Origin: Takakia lepidozioides | Taxonomy: Eukaryota > Streptophyta > Takakiopsida > Takakiales > Takakiaceae | NCBI GenBank assembly: GCA_030704615.1 | Contig: CM060731.1 | Coordinates: 1,798,001-1,862,000, forward strand | Length of the DNA: 64,000 bases | Reading direction: 5' to 3' | Shown: in pieces, positions 45,771 to 58,100 of the stretch | How the letters are laid out: each line of letters starts with the position of its first letter | Numbering within the stretch: position 1 is the stretch's first letter | The notes under the pieces: generated by a model | Seen by the model: the letters and a program-made list of their open reading frames with translations, nothing else | Database searches by the model: none | Told to the model about the DNA's origin: nothing | Translations under genes and position numbers: made by a program

Positions 45771-47109
45771 ACTAAGTGGGCATGTTATGGAGTCTCCTGT
45801 TCAACTGTTGTATAAGTGGGAGGACAAGAAAAAGGGAGTATTATGAATTTATGATCCAGCACGTACAAGTCACAGAGAAATGCATCCGCGGGGCTGTACA
45901 TATTACCTTCTTGACACAGTCAAATATGCATTCATGAGACTATTTTGGTGGGAGTGTGCCATACAGAGAGCCAGAGAGACTTTTACAGATGGAGTAGAAT
46001 GTCGCAGTAACCTGCATGCAATTTGGGTAGTCAGCATCCCTTCTGAATTGAAGCTCTCCTTCTCTAATGTGTGTATTTCAAGAGTCTTGAAATGCAACTG
46101 AAGTAAGTCTGTATTAGTGTAAGGGCAAGTGTTATTCTTCAGCTGTTGTTATGTTATTCTTCAGCCGTCTAGAGTTACCTTGTACAAAACAGTCAGGCAT
46201 GGTGTCCATTGGTGTATTGCTTGATCCCACCTACTAGCATTCCCAAAAAAATAAATGCCAACTTTGGTGCACAAGAACAGATGCAAAGTGCCCCCATGCA
46301 CATTTCATTGGAAGATTCAATAAGAAGTGTGGAGAGGTACAAGAAAACTCAAGAGGACACTGATGAATCCGAGCAACTGCGGTATCAAAACATTGTGCTT
46401 AATAAGCTCACATATTTCTTCTGGGTGTAGCACTGTGAGAAGTTGGCTCTGGTGCAGTCTATACATTAGATCCCCAGGTTCCCTGCTTCACACACAACAA
46501 CCCAGACCTGTTAGCACTAAATTAGCCAAGCTGTGGACACAGACAAAGACATTTGCACATTAAACAAAGATCTCTCTGCTGAAAGAGGGACATCAAAGTT
46601 GTCCTCTCCACCTAGATTGAAGGATGATAAAGATTCTCGAGAGTCATATAACCCTTGCCTGCTTGCGCTTGCGCTTGCCAGGCGACATTTGCACCCCTTC
46701 CCCATGATCATCCATCTCCTGTTTGACACCATCACTAAGCAGAGTATTGCCAAAGCCTTCCATTCGTGAGTGTGATATTTTGGGAGTCCCTGTGTCTCTT
46801 GCCATAAAACCCCTGCCATTCAATGCATTCTCTGAGTGTTCAACGACTGATCAAGATGCAATATATCCTTGTCTGATTACGTTATCTAGCGGCTATTTGA
46901 GAGAGATAAGAAAGGGTCTCTGGGACCCAAAGAAAGTGGAACTACAAGAGAGGGGCACATGGAGGTATCTAGTGTTCCCAATTGAAGTGCCCGCCCTAAA
47001 AGTTTTTCAGGCTTGCCAAGATGTAGGGATGCATTGGCCCATCCTTACGTTGCCTGCTCTAAGGTCTTCTTAGAGCCTTAAAAGATAGAGAAGGAGAGAC
47101 AAGAGAGCC
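45771..47109. other. Convergent 3' flanks, no gene called
   Basis: This lies between the stop of the PIRL gene (+) and the stop of the SPT7-like gene (-). Open frames of up to 116 codons occur but show no domain or splice support. Confidence 0.4.
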
Positions 47110-50100
47110 TTACTGGTGTTGAGATGGGATTTGTAGAGATGAGAGTTGCTGTTTGAAGTGTTGCAAGACGTGGGGCTGATGAGACTGTGGTAATCCCATC
47201 AAGGTTGACGGTGGAGGGTGCCATGGGGCATGTGATTGGCCCAAAGGTTGGCCAACCAATTGGACTAGTCCAGCTGGTTTCATTTCAGACATTCCACTGA
47301 AAAGGTCTGCCCCGATTTCTCCAACAGATTTTGTGTCACTAGCCACCCGCTCTAATCTATCACCCTTCTTGGAGGCTCCAAGACTGGAGGGCTGCCGCCG
47401 CCTGACAGCCTTATCTGTCCCTGGCTGCAGTTGCTGCACTGCACCCTGCTGATGAGGTGGCAGTGAGACTGGATGCGGGGATAGCTGCCGCTGAGCTGGC
47501 TGAGCTTGTGCCTGCACCACCCTATGTTCTTCAATCCCACAGACCAAGCATTGATTTCATCTCCATGTGAGAGGTGAATTTTGCAGTCCCTGACAGGGAG
47601 GGAACCATTATGGAAACAAAAGGGAAAGGCTGGCTCCAATCGGCGTAATTAGAAGGTAACTACAGGGCTTCATCCCCAGCTGATCTCAGGATAAAGGTGA
47701 CTTGCAGAATAGGAGGGATAATCCTAATTTGTCCCTCCCAGGAAATGCCTGACAACAACATGTTATTGAGACACCAATCACTGGAAGAGCAGTGACCTGC
47801 TGGGCCGCTGGCTGAGGAGTCTGTACTGGGGCAGGACGTCGTTTCTGAGACTGCTGCAAGGCCTTCAAATACCCCATCAGTTCGCCTAGATTGCTGCACA
47901 TGTACCACATCCAATCCACACCCATCAACCTTCAGGTCAAACTTGCTTTTTCTTTCTTAAAGCAACATTGGGCATGTTCCAACGTACTGTGGGGGCACGA
48001 AGGATTATGTAGACAAACTCTTTCCAGATCCTCCCTCTTTGAGAATCTTTGGTACAACTGTAACAAGCTAACATCTGTCTGGTTATCTCTAGTGTCTCCT
48101 CCTATTCCATTTCCCGGTTGATCAGATGCTCACAACACACAAAATGCAAACATCCACAACATGAGAAGCTTCTTTAACAGTAGAACCAAAGAAATTGCCT
48201 CTGAGTGGAAAGTAACAACATCTTATATGAAATGCTAACATGCGAGACTTAAGATAAAATGATCTTGAAAAACTAGTTACAGCTTACCTGCCACCAGCAC
48301 CATGAATGTACATGTTCAAGAGCTCTGTTTGGGAGCACTGCTTGCGGTAGCTGTCAACCACCAGCCGAAGGCCACGTCCTAACTTGTGTATATGGCAAGC
48401 TAACAAGTCAGACAAAATACTCAAAGGGACTTGCTTCAACCCCTCGAACCCAGCTGCCGCAACCAGTCTCACTACCGTCTGGTGCAACAGTTGCTGGGCA
48501 GCCTCCTCTGAAACTTCTGCTTTCCATGCAACCAGCCTTGCCCCTGTTCTGGCTGCCATCACTTCCTGTCTACTGAGCCCAGGGCTGAGAATTTCAGGTT
48601 TTACCCCGAGTCTGTCCATCCCACTCACACCCAAACTTGAAGACACGGTGCTAGGAGCCGAGGTTCTGAGATCTAGCCGATCCAGAAAACCTATGCAGAT
48701 ACTGTTTTCCTCATCCGAAGGTCTCCATTTGGCAGGCACTGGATTGTCTGGCACACAATTTCCAGCAAACAGGAATTCTGGTAACATAGATGCATCCTCA
48801 TTGGTTGTACAGTCGTGTGGGAGATGGGTTGCTAGATTTGAACCATGCAAATCCTTATGTGTAATCTCGACACTATGGCTGACTGAAACTGGAGAGCTAT
48901 CCCTGTCCAATGGTTTTCGGTCCGCATCTTTCGGAGAAACTAGCTGTCTTTTCTGACGGTTTGTTGAGAAAGTGAGATATGCTGCCATGCCATCAGGAGT
49001 ACGAAGGCATGCTTCTTGGTCCCCAAAGGGAAGTCTCTGTTGGGCAATACGGCGTGCCAGTCGGTGCATTCGGGTCATCAAACTTCTTTGTAGGCATTGG
49101 CTGTACCAGAGCTCACCTGTAGTTTGAATCTCACCACCACCAATGGAGCCAGCCTTCTCAGACCTCACCTGTGTCCTAACCCCTTGCTGGAAACACACAA
49201 GCTTTCTCGTTCAGTACGACTGCAAGCATTACATCCAGAATCCAAGAGTGCATTTCATTTCAGCATGCAGGAAGAAACTCCATTTCGGGAAGAAACGAAA
49301 GGTTTATTGAAAGCAAGTCACAAAGTTATACACTTCTACAGTATTCCACTTGACTAGAGAAAAGGGTGAGTTTATGGAGAGCTTGCCTCTTGCTACAACT
49401 TTCCTATGGAGGAAGAAGAAGAATTACACAGGGCAGCCAGTGTAACTTCTAGTGCATCCTGTAAAGAAACAGAAAAGGAAGTAGACCTTATTTGGACTGA
49501 TCAAAGTGTTAGAGATGTTCTGGCCCAATTGCAATGACTTCGACTGCCTGCTATTGGCCCCACCAAAGCCACCTTCTTCTCCGTTGTCGATGCCACTGCC
49601 ACAAGCCCCAAATCAGTCTGCTATTTACAAGAGTTTATTCCCTTGGTGACACCCATATATACATTATGCATTTATCCATCTAAGTGTTAGCAAATACACA
49701 AAAGTTGGCATTTACTCATTTAAGATTTCTCTGTAGTTTTAGTAGCACAACAAAAGTTGAGAACGTTCTTAGCAAGTAGAGGATGTTTAAGCTTGTATGT
49801 ATACATCGTCAACCAAAGGGAAAGCTATGAGAGAACCAAAAACATATGCAATATCTGTTGCAACCATACCTGGTTGAGCTGTCCATGGGTTCCAGTCCAT
49901 ACTGCAACACAATCCCCACCCAGCCACATTTTTCTTAAGTGGCTGGTCTGCTGAACACTTCATGACAAGTCTACCTACAAGAAGCCTGGCACCTAGTTTG
50001 ATGCTTCCATGAGTCAGGCAAGCTACTAACAAACAAAATTTCCCAATAAGCCATGGTAGGTAACAGTCATGACTAGGCTATACTTTGTAACCTTCAGAGA

Positions 50101-51611
50101 CCAGCCACTACAATATCAATGTATGTACCTATTTGACCCAGGTGCTACCACTGTCTTGTTCAGCTCTTCTTCACTGAGATATGCATCATTGCCACTTTGC
50201 CGGGCTCAAAATACATCTGCGTAAAATGTATTTGTAATCTGCATGTGTATGATAACGGGTCATGCTCCTTACTAGCTTCTGAAAATTTAAGAACTGTCCT
50301 TAGATACACTACACCTAGATGTCAACTTCCCAACTAGCCAACATTGTAAGGTGTTCCGACAGGATATGATAAAGATTATGTAGCTAAGGAGCTTGAAAAG
50401 AGCCACCTAAAAACCTTGAAGGCATGGGTCTATGCCTTTGACATTGTAAAAGACATGAACATGGGTAATGAAGCCACAGTCTGACCTAGTCTTTCATGCA
50501 GACTTGGCTTTCTCAAACCCATTGAACATGAAATTTCAACCAAATTACAGTGAACTGTCCAACCTTCAGCTGCAGGGCAGCAATGGCCGGTGACTTTTCA
50601 GCTTGAAGACGGCCCCAGTCATCAGCATCCTGCTCCAAAGAGAAGTAGACGCTGTCTGCATGCAATTGTAAATCTGCCCATACTCCCCAACGAAGGTCAT
50701 TCTTTTGTTTTTATTTTCATGCTGGTAATATTTACTGTTGGAGTTACTGTTGTAAACAGATTCAATGAGGCACGCTGCAACTAGGCCAGACTAAATAAGA
50801 ATTACAGTGCTGCCTTGTGCCAAGGCAAACATTTGGGCTGCAAGATGAGGTTCATTTTGAACGTAAGGGCAAACCGATATATGCACAATTCGATACCAAT
50901 GAACCCTTTGCAATCTGGAAAATTGCAGTTAACATCACAACTTTGAAGCTAAAAATCGAGTTGTAGCTACAATCTCTGCTGATGCAAGCACAATATAGTT
51001 CCAGTCAAATGCCTCATATAAGGCCACGACACTACTTTGATAATTGCAGAAGTTCAATGCAAAATGTCTTTAAGAAAAACAGGACTGCTCATCATTCTGG
51101 AATCCAATGCCAAAAACTGGATTCCTTCATAAATGCTTCAGTGTAGCAGGTCGACAATTTCTACTAAATCACCATCCAAACCTGCAGTAATAGAACTGGT
51201 ACTTCTAATTGAGCTGTTAATGGTGCGAACACTTGATGCATTGTATTTGTCTTCCGAGAAATCTTCAAACTTACACGATGAGTCGAGCAAATTAGGAACC
51301 GCAACTGTTGCTGATTCCGAAGACAAACAAATCGAAGCTTTGTCAAACAGCAGTGCGCGCACACGCAGTTGCAATGCAATAAGAGCCCTAGGGTTCGATG
51401 ATTGCATAAATGTTTTCCACGCCCAGGGCGATACGAGGTAAGGTTGGATTGTTGCGTAGTCGACCTCCCCTAGCCATGCTCTCCACGTTGCATTCTCTTC
51501 CAGTTTTCGAGCCAGCTCGTAGCCTCCACCATCGTCCCCTAACAGTCCCATCGTCTCTCTCATTGCATCCTCGAAAAACCTCTTCCGACAAGCTCTTGAT
51601 TCAAGATGCAC
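47110..51611 (-). CDS. SPT7-like histone-fold (Bromo_TP) protein, putative SAGA subunit
   Basis: Five exons join in phase: 51611-51182, 50655-50564, 49186-48288, 47893-47797 and 47511-47110, giving 639 residues. The N-terminal exon has GYELARKLEENATWRAWLG and RALIALQLRVRALLFDKAS. The middle exon has MHRLARRIAQQRLPFGDQEA and CLRTPDGMAAYL. At about residues 395-465 lies a bromodomain-associated histone fold: QLLHQTVVRLVAAAGFEG, then SILSDLLACHIHKLGRGLRL. The AGFE...LSDLL...LGR pattern is that of SPT7/SUPT7L. The C-terminal 165 residues are Gln/Pro-rich. A role as a nuclear SAGA co-activator subunit is inferred from the fold. A TAF-type assignment is the alternative. The ATG at 51611 is the upstream-most in frame. 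The third-to-fourth and fourth-to-fifth exon borders were chosen by phase and a CAG/GT match and are less certain. Confidence 0.75.
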
Positions 51612-52128
51612 ATGCTGACATTTAGTTACATCATCAGTTGGAAGATCCAGCTATAATCCTTAGGAATCAGAATTTCTCACAGATCTCAGAAAGCTCCTAA
51701 TCCCTCACTTGTTTAATCAAAGCAGGCCCTAACTCATGGAAGAGAAACTCCTACAATTGTAGACAGACTCCTAAAATTATAGGCTTCTTAACGTGATAAG
51801 GAGCTCCAAATTTATCAAATGAAACGAAGGAAATTCCAGGGGATCTTCGTGAGGCATAACAGCATGCTGCAGTTCACAATCTTCACGATGATTTGCTTGC
51901 GTGCATGCTCTCACCAAGGAGAGGGAAAGCCAGGAACAGAGGAGACTCACCGCTCGGTTCATTTGTCGTCGCCTCTATCGCTGCTGGTTCGTTACTCGTC
52001 GTCTCTTTCGTTTTCTTGCGTTTTCGGTCCGTAGTGCGTCGGTCGTTCGTCGTTCGTTGGAAGACGAGAAAACATCAACATGGTATCAAGAACAACCGTT
52101 GCGTTGAGTTGGAAGAGCGACAGGAGCG
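51612..52128. promoter_or_regulatory. Bidirectional promoter region
   Basis: 517 bp separate the start codons of the SPT7-like gene (-) and the TARBP1-like gene (+). No TATA box is evident close to either start, as is common for divergent housekeeping pairs. Nothing else was recognised. Confidence 0.5.
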
Positions 52129-55100
52129 ATGGCGGCAGCCGGAGCAGTGATGCGCGGCTTGCGCACGGTGCCACGAGAAGCAGTGCCGGGTTTGCTGGAT
52201 GTTCTCATGGAGGGCACTGGAGTCGATGCTTCCACCCTTCTCTCGGACTTGTTACGATTTCTTCCTGAGGCAATCAAGGACGTATGCGTAATTTCACCTT
52301 TTGTCTCGCAATAGTTTTTCTCAACCAGACTCCTTTCGCACTGTCATTCATGCAAAGTTTATTGCAGTCGAATGTATGTTGAAATCCAGACCCATTGTCA
52401 GTGCATTTTCAAACCACGAGGGGGTCTGAATAAAAAAATTCACACGTCTTTCTTGGAGCGCAGGCTCTTTCCAACAGTCTCTTGATTCAAGATGCATTCT
52501 CAAATCCAGAAAGCCAATTGAGTCCAATGTGCAAGAGGCCAAATTTGTGGTTCATCCACTGAGTAGACTTGACTTAATTGGATTACATTTGTGGCTAATC
52601 TTGAGCTGGGTTGATGGCAACTAACCTTACCCTGGGAGTTACAGTGCATGCATGAAAGCTGGAATTAGTTATTATGTCAAGCAAGTGTTAGGCCTATCGC
52701 TGGGAGAAATCAATTTGTGTCGGACCTCCTTTGTGGGGATTGTACAGAGTTGCTGGCATGAGTGCTCTGAGAGGTGTAATTACGCACGCCCACTCGGTCG
52801 ATATACCGCATAGTCTCAGGAATTTTGCAATAGCGTGATCCTCGTGCACGAAAATGTTTGTCACAGTGTGATGACGGGATTGACCATTACATGAACTTCT
52901 TAGTCCATGGAGAGCTCTCCCACAATGGCGAGCATCTCCCGCCTTAGTTCTTTCGCCCACACCTGCACAGCCAGCTTGCACATATGCCGAATTTTTTTCC
53001 TTCATGCTAGAGAGAAAAAGAGGAAAGACATTACACCACAATTCAGGGTTTAGGCTTTAAAAGCGGGCAAGCATGTTTTGCCAATGAATGACGATTGGGA
53101 AGGCCATGTTCGTTTACAGATTGGGTGCTCAGTCACTAAGGACGAGTAGGTTGCGAGGGCTCCCCTTTAACCTGCTAGAAATACAACTACAATCTATGAT
53201 GATGCAGACTAACTTGTGAGTGCATCTTCACTGGTGGGGTTCTAGGAGGAGCCAGGGCTGAAAGGGGCCGCAGATATGGAGGTAGATGTGGAATTTCTGA
53301 GTACGTATGTGGGTACATTGTTACATCTTCTGAATGCTTCAGGTAAGCTGTTAGTCAGACAGAACCTTGCAACATCAACTGCTATTAGAATAGACATGCT
53401 AACAAATGTTGAGGAGCAAACTGACTTGAGTGTTATGTTGGTGTACACCAAAAATGTGAAGCTGCTGTAGGGGACATAGAGAAGAAGATGGACTGGCAAT
53501 TCCCTATGAGTGTTGGGTGTGAAGTAGCCTCAAGGCCATAGTTCCTGTTGAACTCATACCCTGCCGGCCCCAGTCATGGGGTTTCAACCAACCAGGGTAT
53601 ATGAGACTCCCTCTGAGATTGCAATAGCATGCACACAGCCGGTCATATGAAATTCAGGGTAGCATTGGTATTGTACCGAAGCCTGAGGTCAGTTCTAGAC
53701 TGCTCATGAGGAGACTAGAAGAAGTCAAATCAGAAGGTAATATTTAATAAAAGAAGTAGAGAGATCTCACAAGAGCACCATAAGAATAACAAAAAAAATC
53801 CCATAGGCAAATCATATCTCGAAGTAGTGGAGACTCACATCACACAATAGTAGCAGTAAATAACGAGTCATTTAGTTTCTAAACTGGTTTATAATGGCAT
53901 CTAAGAAATGAAAGAGGGTGGTGTGACCAAGCAGAAGTAGTCAATTCAACAGCTCATAAACTAGAGTGCTTGTCAGCACATTACAATCTAAGAGGCATTA
54001 GCAGTGTTACTCAAAGTGAAGTAACTTCGTAAAGCCAGTGTACACTGGCAGGACTTTCAAGATTGCAGCATACTATTTCAGGAGAAAACATTGCTGACAA
54101 AAGGTAACACATGGAATTTTTCAGCCACATAAATGTCGACCTTCCTGCCAATCTTTGCTTCCTATAATACAAACAACACACTACGGTCAGGGACCCCACC
54201 TGGCTCCATCAAGACAAGCCACAGACAGTTGGTGGCCAATTACAGAATGCCGGAATGCCAGGCATCAACCCTGTGCACTCGTAATGACATCCACTTTTGG
54301 AGAATTCTAACCTATGGAACCTACATCAACAGATTGTATCTCTGTTGAAGACCATGTGCAAGACCACATTACCATAAAATGTAGCATGAGTATGCATTTG
54401 TATAATGTGTCACATCCTGATGAAGTCAACTAGTCAAGCTTCATGATGTTAATGGTTACTGTTCTTTTGAGTTTCACTAATTTTACTGGCTTGGAGGAGG
54501 TTTGGCTGCAGAACATGAAGAAGATGATATGGCAAGGGTGGTGTGGAACGTCTGTATGCCCCTACTACGCAACAAGAACCCCAAGTTAACTTCGCTCCAA
54601 TATGAAGTATGAGTCTAAGCACTGCTGCATTTCCTGCGTGCATTTGGTTCTTTTTAGAAGCACGCTTGTCAAGACTCCAATCAGTAAGTTGACATGATAT
54701 GTATAATAAGATGATGTTGTGGATCTACCAAATTGTGAAAACTTGAGAATGATTCACCCACCTCCTTGATGCCACTTCTTGAAGCTGGAGTGAACTTTTG
54801 ATGCACCGTGTTGCAAAACCATGTTTACGTAGCATCTACTATATTGTAATGTTGGTGTATCACTGCTGTGTTGACTTGATTACCTCTTATTTATGACTTG
54901 GTGAGTTCTGACTCCTGACCTCAATAAGGTGAGGTACAGGACTGTGATTCCCAGCATTTTGGCCTTTGTTACTTCATCTTCCTTGCTTTCTTTCTAACCG
55001 TAGCTATTTGTCAATTACTACTTGAACATTCTTACAAGCTGTGGATATTGGGCTGTAGGTAACACAAATGTTGGCAAATGCTGTTGCGGAAAAGAGAGCA

Positions 55101-58100
55101 TGGAATTATATCAAAACATTAGTGGCTCATCCTTGCTTGAATGCACTTGATCCAACCTTGACATCATCCCTCCCCAGCTTGCCAGAGCTTGTGTACAGTA
55201 AGACTAGCTTATCACTCTGAACTGCAGTTTGATGTTGTCTCACTGAACGTTCGTTTCTGCATGTAGTTTATGCTCTTGCGTTTGAAAGGTAAACCAAGAA
55301 ACTGATTGTTTGATCGGTTGCACAGGCAGACCACCCCCAGTTTCAGTCGCATGCCAACTTGTGGCAGCCCTACTGTCAGTGGCAGTGGAGCCAATACTTG
55401 AGGGGAAGCCGATTGGGCAGGTGTCTGATAGAGCTCCTATAGTACTAGCTCAACAATTCTGTAAAGAGATGGTGTCTCTCTTCATGGCACCAGCAATGGC
55501 AATGCTTTCACAACCTTTGGATGGGTCTTTGCGTCATCATGCCATGCTCACACTTCTGCCACCTCTCTTGAAGGCTACAAGAATATTTGATTGGGACTCG
55601 AGCTACCGATCAGTGGAATCTACAGAAGTTAGGTATGATTACCACTTTGAGGAAGACACTTGTTTCTTTTAATTTCCTTGCAACTTTCAAGTAATTTCAC
55701 TGGAGTTGTGTAGGATGTTACAACTTTGGAGACTTGCAGCCCACATTTCAAATTCATTTCAGAGATATTGTGCTCAAGATCCTCATGACAATGGTCTAAC
55801 TGCGCTTGGCCCAGGATGTCATCTACACACAAGATCTGGCAGTGCTGTAAGGCACTTTTCATGCATGGGTCTCTGCAGCGTCATGATTCTTATATGGCAC
55901 TCGCAGCCTTTGCAGAACTCCTTCTCCCTCCTGTACATTTCACCAATGAATTACTACTCATGCAGCGGACTCCGCAAAAGTTTGGTGTTGATACGTTTGA
56001 CATTCGTGATGATCCCTTGTTTTGGGATGAAGTCAAGGCAGGATTGGTAAGAACATCCACTCAAAAGTATTCAGAAGCAAAATCCTCACCTAGTGGATTT
56101 TATAACTGCAGAAATGAGAAGTGGTAATCTTGATGTCATAAAATGAACTCTACATTACCCTGAAATCTTTAATTTATCCAACAGTGCAAATTTTAGTGGA
56201 CAGTGTGTGATAATCTTGAAGTCAGTCTCCTTGGAAGTGCATATGAATGTTGAATGACTGGGAACACGTTGTGGAAAGAAATAAACTCAGAACTTCACAA
56301 AACTCATTGAACTGAGGCTGTCTTAGGGTATTTTGGTTCGGCACTCACTGCAAGCTACAATCAAGCGATGTAGAGTTCTTTTCTGTTGGCAATTCTGTAA
56401 GGTGTGATTATCTAAGACATTGCACTTATGACAACAGAGTTATGTCTAATCAATAAATAAAATGGATTCAGGTGGAGGACGACCCTCTTACCAGGAAGAG
56501 AGCTTTATATGTTCTCAAACGGGCTCTTCCAAACCCACCAGGAAAATTAGATGCCTCAGAGACAGCAGGCCCCCAGCCAGGGCAACCCAGACATTCCAGG
56601 GCCCGGGAAGAAGGTTTAGATGCACCAGTCTATAACAAGAGGGACAAATGGGCTGAGAAGGAGGCAGTTTCTTTAGGGCTCAAAACGGGGAAGGGGGAGG
56701 TGCTCTCTCAAAGAGACAGTCGACGGGTGCGATGGGATGCCTTTGTTCTGTTGTATGAGACACTTGAGGAGTACGGAACTCACTTGATTGAGGCTGCCTG
56801 GGCCCACCAGGTAGGGAATTCTTTCATGTCTTATTTAGTATTGCAAGGTGGTCCCTCAATAGTGAGGTGGATACAGACACATAAGTGGGAGTCCCCAATT
56901 TGTCTGATTATTAAGAAAATGCAAAGTCTCTCATTTAGCTGTTTCACCTACATTAGGTTTTCAGCCCTGTGGGGGTAGAGTGCAAGCATGGCTGAGTACA
57001 AAACAGTGGGTAACAAATGCCAGGTACTAAATTTATTTGCTTAGAGGGCACGGGTTAGCAATCTCAACATTATACCAGGGTGAGAGTCAGAATCCACTCG
57101 CAGGACTTAACAGCCTAGTGGGGTTGGTCATGTTGGAGGTGTCAAGGCTATAGCCCTTGCACGGCACTCTGAGAACAGAAAGGGACAGGTAGCTCAGTGG
57201 TAGAGCACCCCACCGGAATGGGGGAGGTCCTAGGTTCAATCCCTAGCCCGACCATACGCCAGTGGTTTTCCAACATGGTATCAGAGCCAAGGTTGGGGCG
57301 GTGGTCAGAATGGGTGGGCATTAGCTATAAGGGCTATGCCTTGAGGGGGAGTGTTGGAGGTGTCAAGGCTATAGCCCTTGCACGGCACTCTGAGAACAGA
57401 AAGGGACAGGTAGCTCAGTGGTAGAGCACCCCACCAGAATGGGGGAGGTCCTAGGTTCAATCCCTAGCCCGACCATACGCCAGTGGTTTTCCAACAGGTC
57501 ATATGCTCAAAAGTTGCTGTGAAATGAGTGATGTCTAATGGGAAGGTGAATTCAAGTGCTCCTTTTTTAGAGCATCCACATATGTATGGGGGGAAGAAAC
57601 ACTTAAGAGCCCTAATGCTTCATAGCATACTTGGGCATAACAAAGACCTATGAGGAGGGCAAACTGCCGTGGATAAGTAGCCTTGGCCCTCAATGCCAAC
57701 ACAGCCACCTCTCCAGCAAGCAAGACAAAGTGGGTAGATTTGACCAATGTAACCAACCCTCTAGTTCCATATGGTGGGTATATGCCCCAAATCAAGCTTT
57801 CCAGCCTGAAGTGCTTTTGCAGGTGTTAATAATAGTTGATGGCTGGCTGTATTATCACAGATGTCAGTACTTCTTCCATTTTCAAAGCCAAAAAGTGGAG
57901 AGTTGAGGCCATGGGCTAATCCTGGAATACGAAGTAACACACAGGGGGTTGATGTAGACTTCAATTGGATTTCTGTACTATTTCAACGGGGCTTCGACCA
58001 TAAGAACCCACAAGGTGATCTCCTATCACTGTCAACAGACTTCCATTTTTCTTGGTCATTCCCTCTAAGCGATAGTATTTGTAAGTTAACTAACTTAATG

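Noticed and set aside
48384-48956. 190-codon plus-strand frame
   Set aside because: Antisense shadow of the large exon of the SPT7-like gene.
57181-57253. Possible tRNA gene (D-arm, T-arm, A/B boxes)
   Set aside because: The acceptor stem does not pair, the anticodon loop has the wrong size, and the same sequence is repeated in both LTRs of a TRIM element.
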